5,172 nucleotides of DNA, from NCBI GenBank assembly GCA_016199425.1, contig JACQGT010000056.1, positions 1 to 5,172 of the forward strand, in the 5' to 3' direction. A model generated the notes under the pieces. That model saw nothing but the letters and a program-made list of their open reading frames with translations. It ran no database searches and was not told the DNA's origin. The position numbers and the translations under genes were made by a program. Positions 1-5,146 of the stretch are shown piece after piece (positions within the stretch are counted from its first letter, which is position 1; the number at the start of each line of letters is the position of its first letter). This DNA comes from Chloroflexota bacterium. GTDB taxonomy: Bacteria; Chloroflexota; Anaerolineae; Caldilineales; Caldilineaceae.

Positions 1-16
1 CTCGTAGACCCGTTCG

Positions 17-58
17 CTTGATTTCGATACGCCTCGCAGACTCGGCTACTCAATCAGC
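17..58. repeat. Imperfect inverted repeat, TTGATTTCGATACG type
   Basis: The left side reads CTTGATTTCGATACGCC and the right side GGCTACTCAATCAGCG. The outer TGATT (19-23) pairs exactly with AATCA (52-56), and GCC (31-33) pairs with GGC near 44-46, with mismatches between them. It lies downstream of the stop of the minus-strand methyltransferase gene and resembles the short dispersed palindromic repeats common in intergenic DNA of large bacterial genomes. There is no T-run, so it is not a convincing intrinsic terminator. The family assignment is inferred from sequence style only. Confidence 0.4.
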
Positions 59-79
59 GCTCACTGGCTTATCTTCGTC

Positions 80-136
80 ATCCGTAAACCCCGTCTGATC
101 CGTGCAAATCCTTCCCATCCGTGTAAATCCGTGTCC
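80..136. repeat. Degenerate tandem ATCCGTG(T/C)AAATCC repeats
   Basis: Three related units with a period of about 18-19 bases are visible: ATCCGTAAACCCC (80-92), ATCCGTGCAAATCC (98-111) and ATCCGTGTAAATCC (117-130), followed by a partial GTGTCC (131-136). On the other strand they read as GGATTTACACGGAT. The block starts 5 bases beyond the stop of the mttB-like gene and looks related to the GGACGCAGAT...ACACGGAT unit at 3561-3611, which shares the 9-mer ATCCGTAAA. Chance open frames through such repeats should not be annotated as genes. Confidence 0.6.
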
Positions 137-141
137 TTCTT

Positions 142-1698
142 TTACCTGTAGAGTTCCACCCCGGCCAGTTCCCGTTTGCGGCGGGCGATGAAGTCGGCCA
201 GGGCGTCCCGTTTCGCCACATCCAACGGCGGCGCTTCGTACTGGGCCAGCAACTCCTTCCAGAGCAGGTTGGCGCGCATGGGCGCGTCGTAGCGCCCGGC
301 CTCGTCCCAGGTCTCGTAGGGCAGGCGGTCGGCCAGAAAAGGCTGGTAGAAGGCAGTGGTATAACGCTCACGGGTGTGGGCCGTGCCCAAATGGTGGCCG
401 CCCGGCCCGATCTGGCCGATCACATCCACGGCCAGGGCGTCGTCGCTGACATCAATGCCCTGCAAAAAGTGCTGGAACATCGCCAGATGCTCCACATCCA
501 TCACAAACTTCTCGAAGGAAGCGGTCAGCCCGCTCTCCAGCCAGCCCACCGCGTGCATCACAAAATTGGCGCGGGCCAGCATACAGGGCCAGATGGACCA
601 CTGAGTCTCCGTGGCGGCCTGGGCGTCGGCCACTTTGGCAGTAGTGAGTGTGCCACTGCCTCGGTAAGGCAGCCGGCAGCGGCGGGCCATCTGCGCCCCC
701 AGCAGCAGCGCCCAGGCCCCCTCCGGTGTGCCAAAAGCCGGCGCGCCCGATTTCAGGTCCACATTTGTTGTAAAACCGCCGTAGATCACCGGCGCGCCGG
801 GCCGCACCAGTTGGGCCAGGGCAATCCCGGCCAGGGCTTCGGCGTTCTGCTGGGCCACCGCGGCCGCGGTCGTCACCGGACTCATCACCCCGGCCAGGAT
901 GAAGGGGGTGATAATCGTCACCTGACCGGCGCGGGCAAAGGTGATCAGCCCGCCGATCATGCGGTCGTCGTAGCGTAGGGGGCTGTTGGCATTGATAATG
1001 CCGCCGATGACCGGGCCGTCCGCGGGCAGGGGCGAGCCAAAGACAATCTCGGCCGCGGCGATGGCGTCGGCGGGGATGATGCGCCCGTGGGCCGCCTCCA
1101 TCATCGCTTTGTCGGTCAGGGTGAAGCCTGCCCACAGCCGCTCCAGATGGCGCAGGGCCACAGGCACGTCGTGGGGAACCACCAACTGTTCACCGGCCAC
1201 GTGGAGCATCCCGGTCATCTGCACCAGTTTTTGAAAATTGTGAAAGTCGGCCAGAGTTCCGGGCCGCCGTCCGTTGTCCAGATCGCTGGCAAAGACGGTG
1301 CCGCCGTTGGGGGCAAAGACCACCCGGTCGTCGCCGATGTGGATGGTGTGGGCCGGGTTGCGGGCGTGCCAGGCGAAGCGCTGCGGCGCTTTGCCCACCA
1401 GTTCCAGCAGCAGCCCCCGGTCCATCCGCACACGGCGCTTTGTGTGATCGACAGTCGCGCCTGCCTTCTGCCACAGCTCCAGGGCTTCGGCGTCGAGAAA
1501 GTCGATGCCCGTCTCCTCCAGCAGACGCATAGACGCCTCGTGGATGCGCTCCACGCCCTCCGCGCCCAGCAGTTCCACCGGCGTCAGACTGTTGTGAATT
1601 GTTTGGAAAGGAATGGAAAGATAGGGCGAACGGGCGCGTGTCCTGCGCAATGCATCGTGTCGGGCGTTGCGGGCTGCTCGATCTTCACGACCGGTCAT
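142..1698 (-). CDS. Trimethylamine methyltransferase (MttB) family protein, non-pyrrolysine type
   Basis: This 518-residue protein belongs to the MttB superfamily, cytoplasmic TIM-barrel enzymes that move a methyl group from a methylated amine to a corrinoid protein. Family-like segments include EETGIDFLD (61-69), the glycine-rich YGGF...DLKSGAPAFGTPEG stretch (306-327), GSGTLTTAKVADAQA (347-361) and the C-terminal GPGGHHLGTAHT (431-442), with PPLD near 490-493. The frame has no internal TAG, so the pyrrolysine of archaeal MttB is absent. Characterised pyrrolysine-free members act on quaternary amines such as glycine betaine; the substrate here cannot be read from sequence. The ATG start is supported by GGAG five bases upstream (1704-1707). 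The basic N-terminal 25 residues are of unclear role. No corrinoid protein or reactivase gene lies nearby. It follows an IMPase gene by 99 bases and could share its transcript. The family call is firm; the substrate is unknown. Confidence 0.9.
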   Translation of the reverse strand: MTGREDRAARNARHDALRRTRARSPYLSIPFQTIHNSLTPVELLGAEGVERIHEASMRLLEETGIDFLDAEALELWQKAGATVDHTKRRVRMDRGLLLELVGKAPQRFAWHARNPAHTIHIGDDRVVFAPNGGTVFASDLDNGRRPGTLADFHNFQKLVQMTGMLHVAGEQLVVPHDVPVALRHLERLWAGFTLTDKAMMEAAHGRIIPADAIAAAEIVFGSPLPADGPVIGGIINANSPLRYDDRMIGGLITFARAGQVTIITPFILAGVMSPVTTAAAVAQQNAEALAGIALAQLVRPGAPVIYGGFTTNVDLKSGAPAFGTPEGAWALLLGAQMARRCRLPYRGSGTLTTAKVADAQAATETQWSIWPCMLARANFVMHAVGWLESGLTASFEKFVMDVEHLAMFQHFLQGIDVSDDALAVDVIGQIGPGGHHLGTAHTRERYTTAFYQPFLADRLPYETWDEAGRYDAPMRANLLWKELLAQYEAPPLDVAKRDALADFIARRKRELAGVELYR

Positions 1699-1718
1699 AG
1701 GGTCTCCACGAGTAGAGA

Positions 1719-1819
1719 GGACGCAGATTTTTATGATTTGAATCGATCAGCGCTGATTTTGACACGAGCCCATCACACATCAGCGCTGATCGGTGTGTCA
1801 ATCAGATTGATCTGCGTCC
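1719..1819. repeat. About 100-base imperfect inverted repeat between IMPase and mttB-like genes
   Basis: The outer arms are exact: GGACGCAGAT (1719-1728) and ATCTGCGTCC (1810-1819). The inner arms CGATCAGCGCTGAT (1744-1757) and ATCAGCGCTGATCG (1779-1792) are also exact reverse complements, and each contains the self-complementary 12-mer ATCAGCGCTGAT. The two halves are 39 and 41 bases around a 21-base centre. The GGACGCAGAT core recurs at 3561-3570. The right arm runs over the IMPase stop codon (1798-1800) into its last codons. It resembles a non-autonomous, REP- or MITE-like element; no transposase or clear target-site duplication was seen. Confidence 0.75.
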
Positions 1820-2658
1820 GCTTTTGATGGGCTGATACGTTCCCCACGCGCCGCCCGAATGTTTGTGAGCAGCGCCCCATGCACTCCAGCCCGGCCATTG
1901 CTGGCGACCAGCCCATCTGCCCCAAAAGCATAGGGATTCCCGGCGTAGTCGGTCACAATTCCCCCCGCCTCATGCACCAGCAGCAGCCCCGCGCCCACGT
2001 CCCAGGGATTCAGGGTGACTTCCCAGAAGGCGCTGAAAATGCCCGCGGCCACGTGGGCTAGATCGATGGCTGCCGATCCCATACGCCGGATGTCCCGGCA
2101 CAGGGGGAGAAGCCGGTTGTGTTCGGCCCGATTGTCGTCCGTGCCGTCGCCCCGACTATAGGGGAAGCCTGTGCCCAGGATGCCAGCGCCCAGAGACTCT
2201 GCCCCATTGACCCGCATCTGCTCCACCCGGCCATCGGCCCAGCCGCGCCACGCGCCGCCGCCCACTTCGGCCCAAAAGATTTCCCCGTAGGGCAGGTGCA
2301 GGGTCACCGCCAGCAGCGCGTCTGTGCGCTGATAGAGAGTCACATTCACGGCCCACCAGGGCACGCCAGACGCATAGTTGGTGGTGCCGTCGATGGGGTC
2401 CACCAGCCAGTAAAGTTCGCTGTACGGCGGCTGGTTGCTTTCCTCTCCCCAGAAACCGATGGCGGGGTCGAGGGCGGTCAGTTTCTCGCGTAGGAGCTTC
2501 TCGCTGGCAACGTCCGCTTCCGTTACCAGATCGTAGGCATTGGCTTTGGTGCGGATAGCCCGCAAGCCTTGTTGCTGCAATTCAACGGTTAGTTGCCCGG
2601 CCTGACGGGTAATGGCAATCACATCGTCCCGCTGTACGGGTAGATTGGCGTGGCTCAA
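1798..2658 (-). CDS. Inositol monophosphatase family protein
   Basis: This 286-residue Mg-dependent phosphatase of the IMPase/SuhB superfamily hydrolyses a sugar or inositol monophosphate, or a related small phosphate ester, in the cytoplasm. The metal site is complete: GEES (71-74, E72), DPIDGTT (87-93, D87, D90 and T92) and WDVGAG (219-224, D220). DLVTEAD (43-49) and RRMGSAAIDL (191-200) are also typical. The start is TTG at 2658, with GAGGAG nine bases upstream inside the last codons of the PH gene; no better ATG or GTG fits. Only 3 bases separate it from that gene, so coupling is likely. The last seven residues (ADADQSD) are encoded by the inverted repeat at 1719-1819, an apparent tail past the natural end of the fold. 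The family call is firm; whether the substrate is inositol phosphate, fructose bisphosphate, PAP or histidinol phosphate is not resolved. Confidence 0.93.
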   Translation of the reverse strand: MSHANLPVQRDDVIAITRQAGQLTVELQQQGLRAIRTKANAYDLVTEADVASEKLLREKLTALDPAIGFWGEESNQPPYSELYWLVDPIDGTTNYASGVPWWAVNVTLYQRTDALLAVTLHLPYGEIFWAEVGGGAWRGWADGRVEQMRVNGAESLGAGILGTGFPYSRGDGTDDNRAEHNRLLPLCRDIRRMGSAAIDLAHVAAGIFSAFWEVTLNPWDVGAGLLLVHEAGGIVTDYAGNPYAFGADGLVASNGRAGVHGALLTNIRAARGERISPSKADADQSD

Positions 2659-2673
2659 CCCTTACATCTCCTC
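2659..2673 (-). promoter_or_regulatory. Ribosome binding site of IMPase gene inside PH-gene stop region
   Basis: On the minus strand GAGGAG (2673-2668) is followed by ATG TAA GGG and then the TTG start at 2658. The same six bases encode the penultimate two glutamates of the upstream PH protein, so ribosomes ending there free or reach the site directly. This placement fixes the unusual TTG start and suggests translational coupling. Confidence 0.7.
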
Positions 2674-3207
2674 GCGATAGTGGAGGCCACGGCGCTGCTT
2701 CTCGGCCAGGGTAGCCCTCCGGATCATCTCGCGCACATCCATCGGGTTGCTGACGTTATTGAGCGTATATTCTGGGTTGCTGGGGTCGTTGCTGAGGATT
2801 GTGACGTCACCCACGTTCAGGGCACGCTCGCCCATATGCTGGGAGACGGAGGTGTCCCGCACGCGCACCAGTTCGATCTCGTCAATGCTGCGCCCCAACA
2901 GCCCGCGGATCACCCGCAGCCGCTGGCTGGTCAATTCGTAACGGATGCCGATGCTGAGATAGGGGCGGCCCGACCAGAGCAGCACTTCCTCGGCGGCGGG
3001 GTCGTCGTTTTGCAGAGAAGTTGCCGGTGCAATGGTCCGGTCGCCCTCGCTTTCAATGCTGTTCAAAGCCGCAAAGACGCCATCAGCCAGGGCGTTGACC
3101 ACCGCCTGCAACTGGGCCTGGGGAATGGCGTCTACGGTCACGCCGCTGTTGGCCAGGGATTGATAGAATTGGGATGTCACAGCGTTGCGCACTTCTTGCT
3201 GGTTCAT
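2662..3207 (-). CDS. Small bacterial PH-domain protein
   Basis: This is a 181-residue soluble protein with no signal peptide or membrane segment. Residues 1-52 look mostly helical (QQEVRNAVTSQFYQSL, then QAQLQAVVNALADGVFAAL), followed by a polar linker to about 72. Residues 73-165 match the bacterial PH-like domain (DUF304/bPH type): EEVLLWSGRPYLS at the first strand, then YELTSQRLRVIRGLLGRSIDEIELVRVRDTSV in two parts, then GDVTILSNDP and a closing helix MDVREMIRRATLAEKQRR. The W-x-G-x-P and YELTSQRLRVIRG signatures are the best support. Such domains usually mediate protein or membrane contacts; the partner is unknown. The ATG start has GAGGAG five bases upstream (3213-3218) and a promoter further up. 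It is the first gene of the presumed PH-IMPase unit. The N-terminal helical part was not recognised. Confidence 0.8.
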   Translation of the reverse strand: MNQQEVRNAVTSQFYQSLANSGVTVDAIPQAQLQAVVNALADGVFAALNSIESEGDRTIAPATSLQNDDPAAEEVLLWSGRPYLSIGIRYELTSQRLRVIRGLLGRSIDEIELVRVRDTSVSQHMGERALNVGDVTILSNDPSNPEYTLNNVSNPMDVREMIRRATLAEKQRRGLHYREEM

Positions 3208-3261
3208 ATACGCTCCTCGTGGGTCACAGTGCCCGGCAATTGGGCAAAAAACGATGGCAGT

Positions 3262-3290
3262 ATCATAGCATCTGCCCCCTGGCAGCGCAA
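3262..3290 (-). promoter_or_regulatory. Sigma70-like promoter of PH-IMPase unit
   Basis: On the minus strand TTGCGC (3290-3285) and TATGAT (3267-3262) are separated by exactly 17 bases, giving an expected start near 3255 and a leader of about 48 bases before the PH ATG. A short dyad, CTGCC (3272-3276) and GGCAG (3281-3285), lies across the spacer and could be an operator, though five-base arms are weak evidence. Confidence 0.55.
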
Positions 3291-3351
3291 CCAGATCACC
3301 CGGTAGACGACAATTTCTGTCTTTTCAACAGACATTCTGTGGCCCAGAAGC

Positions 3352-3404
3352 GTGAAACGTGAAACGTGAGTTTACGTCACGTAAACTCACGTTTCACGTT
3401 TCAC
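3352..3404. repeat. Perfect 53-base palindrome with GTGAAAC units
   Basis: The left arm (3352-3377) reads GTGAAAC, GTGAAAC, GTGAGTTTACGT. The right arm (3379-3404) is its exact reverse complement, 26 bases with one central base at 3378. Complementarity stops sharply at both ends. It lies in the 469-base gap between the divergent PH and metallo-hydrolase genes, outside the predicted promoters on either side. There is no U-tract of terminator type on either strand and no gene ends here, so a dispersed mobile-type repeat or a protein-binding cruciform is more likely than a terminator. Confidence 0.85.
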
Positions 3405-3466
3405 TTTTGCCTAGTAACTTTGGCTGGCAGAACCGACGTCCCACGCGCTCATTCTCTCCGTTGGGT

Positions 3467-3496
3467 TTGGTTTTCGACCGCTTTTTGGGGTATAGT
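3467..3496 (+). promoter_or_regulatory. Weak candidate promoter of the metallo-hydrolase gene
   Basis: TTGGTT (3467-3472) and TATAGT (3491-3496) are 18 bases apart. The -10 is good and the -35 matches consensus only in its first three bases. The implied leader is about 170 bases and would carry the GGACGCAGAT repeat. No other pair in 3405-3676 looked better. The rest of the 3208-3676 gap holds only the palindrome, this site, the repeat and the PH promoter. Confidence 0.3.
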
Positions 3497-3560
3497 GACA
3501 GGAACAAAATGGAACATCTGTTCATACTCAACAGGGCATAGTGATTCCAGAAAAGTTTTG

Positions 3561-3611
3561 GGACGCAGATTTATGCAGATGAACACGGATGACAGAGAGA
3601 AAATCCGTAAA
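3561..3611. repeat. GGACGCAGAT / ACACGGAT dispersed repeat unit
   Basis: GGACGCAGAT (3561-3570) is identical to the outer arm at 1719-1728 and to the complement of 1810-1819. It is followed by a second CAGAT, then ACACGGAT (3583-3590) and ATCCGTAAA (3603-3611), the latter also present at 80-88. ACACGGAT and ATCCGT form a loose dyad. It lies in the probable leader of the metallo-hydrolase gene. This style of unit is common between genes in environmental genomes and produces spurious small frames. Confidence 0.6.
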
Positions 3612-3676
3612 TTCTGAAATTCGTGTTCTAAAAACTTTCCCGGTTTACTATGGATTGACAAGGAAAGGAACGAGCA

Positions 3677-4333
3677 GTGGAAATTACCTGGTACGGGCTG
3701 TCCTGTTTTCGTCTGCGCGAGCGGGGCACAACTGTCATTTGCGACCCCTACGATAAGAAAGTGGCTGGTCTCACTCTGCCCCGCATCAAAGCCGACATTG
3801 TGACTATCAGCCACGACCGGCCCGGCCACAACGCCGTCTCTGCTGTCGCCGGCGAGCCGAAGGTCTTCTCAGGTCCAGGCGACTACGAAGTGGGCGGCGT
3901 GCTCATCACCGCCCTCACCACCTATCACAAAGCGGTTGGCCACGAGGCCCCGGAACGCAATGTGGCCTATTTCTTCGATTTCGATGGCTTTACCGTAGGT
4001 CATCTGGGCGATTTGGGGCAGATTCCCCACCAGCGCCAGGTGGAAGATTTGGGGGAGATCGATGTGCTGCTGGTGCCGGTCAGCGGCCACAACACCCTGG
4101 ACGCCTCGCGCATGACCGAAGTCATCAGCCTGTTGGAACCGCGCATCGTCATCCCCATGCACTACCTGCATCCCGGCCTGGGGGATGTCATCGGCGAGAC
4201 GCTGGAGACGGTGGACAAGTTTCTCAAAGAGTTGGGTGTAGCAGAACCGGAGACGGTCTCGTCGCTCAAAGTGACCAAAAGTCAACTGCCCGAAGAGACG
4301 CAGGTCATCCTTCTGGAGCCGTCGGCTTCCTGA
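3677..4333 (+). CDS. MBL-fold metallo-hydrolase, UlaG-like
   Basis: This 218-residue soluble protein is of the beta-lactamase fold, close to the UlaG-like (Lactamase_B_3) group. Seen in order are WYGLSCFRLRERG (5-17), DPYDKK (23-28), ISHDRPGHN (44-52), GPGDYEVGG (66-74), HLGDLGQ (109-115), VPVSGHNTLDA (133-143) and IPMHYLHP (159-166). Likely metal residues are H46, H51, D112 and H162. The family's usual HxHxDH motif is altered: R48 stands where the second His is expected and G50 where Asp is expected, so one metal site may be weak or lost. The start is GTG at 3677 with AAAGGA seven bases upstream; the reading frame fits the fold from its first strand. It is divergent from the PH gene and followed after 6 bases by the sod promoter. 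It is likely a hydrolase of a phosphate ester or lactone; substrate unknown. An alternative is a non-catalytic or one-metal relative. Confidence 0.88.
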   Translation: MEITWYGLSCFRLRERGTTVICDPYDKKVAGLTLPRIKADIVTISHDRPGHNAVSAVAGEPKVFSGPGDYEVGGVLITALTTYHKAVGHEAPERNVAYFFDFDGFTVGHLGDLGQIPHQRQVEDLGEIDVLLVPVSGHNTLDASRMTEVISLLEPRIVIPMHYLHPGLGDVIGETLETVDKFLKELGVAEPETVSSLKVTKSQLPEETQVILLEPSAS

Positions 4334-4339
4334 GCGAGT

Positions 4340-4368
4340 TTGACGCTCCTTTGACCAGTGTGTATACT
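4340..4368 (+). promoter_or_regulatory. Strong sigma70-like promoter of the superoxide dismutase gene
   Basis: TTGACG (4340-4345) and TATACT (4363-4368) are 17 bases apart, five of six matches in each box. A start near 4375 would give a leader of about 140 bases. The -35 begins 6 bases after the upstream stop codon, so sod can be transcribed independently. A 13-base palindrome, TGTATACTATACA (4361-4373), covers the -10 and may be an operator. Confidence 0.7.
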
Positions 4369-4407
4369 ATACAGACCGTTCTCACCCAATCTTTAAGACA
4401 ACCATTT

Positions 4408-4466
4408 GTAGGGGCGCTGCTTGCTGCGCCCGGCACAACGGGGACGGGCGCAGCAATCAGCGCCCC
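4408..4466. repeat. GC-rich inverted repeat in the sod leader
   Basis: The arm 4411-4431 (GGGGCGCTGC...GCTGCGCCC) and the arm 4446-4466 are reverse complements at 20 of 21 positions, with a 14-base loop. Each arm also holds GGGCGC and GCGCCC and can fold on itself. The first 24 bases, from GTAGGGG at 4408, recur exactly at 5147-5170. It is a strong hairpin without a T-run after it, sitting between the sod promoter and start codon. It looks like a dispersed repeat of the kind frequent in Chloroflexota and cyanobacteria; attenuation of sod is possible but unproven. Confidence 0.8.
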
Positions 4467-4502
4467 AACGGCGAAAACCTGTAGAACGATCAATCAAATC
4501 AC

Positions 4503-4509
4503 AAGGAGG
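4503..4509 (+). promoter_or_regulatory. Ribosome binding site of sod
   Basis: AAGGAGG lies six bases before the ATG at 4516, a full consensus Shine-Dalgarno. It decides the start against the in-frame ATG at 4351, which would add 55 residues encoded by promoter and repeat DNA. Confidence 0.9.
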
Positions 4510-4515
4510 AATCCC

Positions 4516-5121
4516 ATGGCTTTTACCCTTCCCGCACTTCCCTATGCCCACGATGCGCTGGAATCCACGATTGATACGGCCACCATGCAAATCCATCACG
4601 GCAAGCACCACAATGCCTATGTGACCAATTTGAACAATGCGATCGCCGGCTCCGAGTGGGAGAACAAGAGCATTGAGGAGATTTGCCGTCAGATCGATCA
4701 GGTTCCAGAAAAGATGCGCACGGCTGTGCGCAACAACGGCGGCGGTCACGCCAACCACAGCCTCTTTTGGACGATTATGGCACCCAACGCTGGCGGTACC
4801 CCCACAGGTGCTTTGGCCGACGCCATCAACGCCAAATGGGGCGACTTTGCCGACTTCAAGAGCCAATTCAAGGCTCTGGGTGTAGGCCGCTTTGGCAGCG
4901 GTTGGGCCTGGCTGGTTGTAAAGCCCAACGGCAGCCTGGACGCCTACAGCCTGCCCAACCAGGACAGCCCGCTGATGCAGGGCGACACACCAATCCTGGG
5001 GGTGGATGTCTGGGAGCACGCCTATTATCTGAACTACCAGAACCGCCGCCCGGACTATCTGGATGCGTGGTGGAATGTGGTCAACTGGGATGCGGTTGCC
5101 AAGAACTACGCCGCCGCCTAG
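4516..5121 (+). CDS. sodA: Superoxide dismutase, Mn/Fe family (Mn-type signature)
   Basis: This 201-residue enzyme, the normal family length, converts superoxide to hydrogen peroxide and oxygen in the cytoplasm. It starts FTLPALPYAHDALE with no signal peptide. The four metal ligands are present: H27 (MQIHHGKHH), H81 (GGGHANHSLFW), D164 and H168 in DVWEHAYY. G77 in GGGH together with Q149 in PNQDSPLM is the pattern of Mn-type rather than Fe-type enzymes, although cambialistic use cannot be excluded. GRFGSGWAWL (124-133) and NRRPDYLDAWWNVVNW (176-191) complete the C-terminal domain. The start is fixed by AAGGAGG. The gene has its own promoter and a structured 140-base leader, and is flanked by two copies of the same 24-base repeat. 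No terminator is visible in the 51 bases that follow. The assignment is very secure; Mn preference is inferred. Confidence 0.97.
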   Translation: MAFTLPALPYAHDALESTIDTATMQIHHGKHHNAYVTNLNNAIAGSEWENKSIEEICRQIDQVPEKMRTAVRNNGGGHANHSLFWTIMAPNAGGTPTGALADAINAKWGDFADFKSQFKALGVGRFGSGWAWLVVKPNGSLDAYSLPNQDSPLMQGDTPILGVDVWEHAYYLNYQNRRPDYLDAWWNVVNWDAVAKNYAAA

Positions 5122-5146
5122 TGTCCCGTCGAGGCTGAATTGATGC

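Noticed and set aside
80..136. CRISPR array
   Set aside because: The units are 13-14 bases, diverged, and separated by only about 5-6 bases; there are no true spacers and no cas genes.
78..371. Minus-strand frame of 97 codons overlapping the 3' end of the mttB-like gene
   Set aside because: It is out of frame with the conserved protein, and its end is coded by the ATCCGTG repeats.
376..978. Long plus-strand frame of 200 codons opposite the mttB-like gene
   Set aside because: It is antisense to strongly conserved MttB coding sequence, low in complexity (rich in G, H, R and Q), and lacks recognisable domains or a ribosome site.
1087..1827. Plus-strand frame of 246 codons
   Set aside because: It runs antisense through the start of the mttB-like gene and the inverted repeat, with no family resemblance; a by-product of GC-rich codon bias.
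3352..3404. Rho-independent terminator
   Set aside because: There is no T-tract following the stem on either strand, and both flanking genes are transcribed away from it.
3359..3617. Small plus-strand frames in the divergent intergenic region
   Set aside because: They are built from the palindrome and the GGACGCAGAT repeat (the MNTDDREKI-type peptide), have no ribosome site and no known family.
3449..3829. Minus-strand frame of 126 codons
   Set aside because: It starts antisense inside the metallo-hydrolase gene and continues through repeat DNA; no domain recognised.
4351..4515. N-terminal extension of superoxide dismutase from an upstream in-frame start
   Set aside because: The extension would be translated from the promoter and inverted repeat; the consensus AAGGAGG and the family start both point to 4516.
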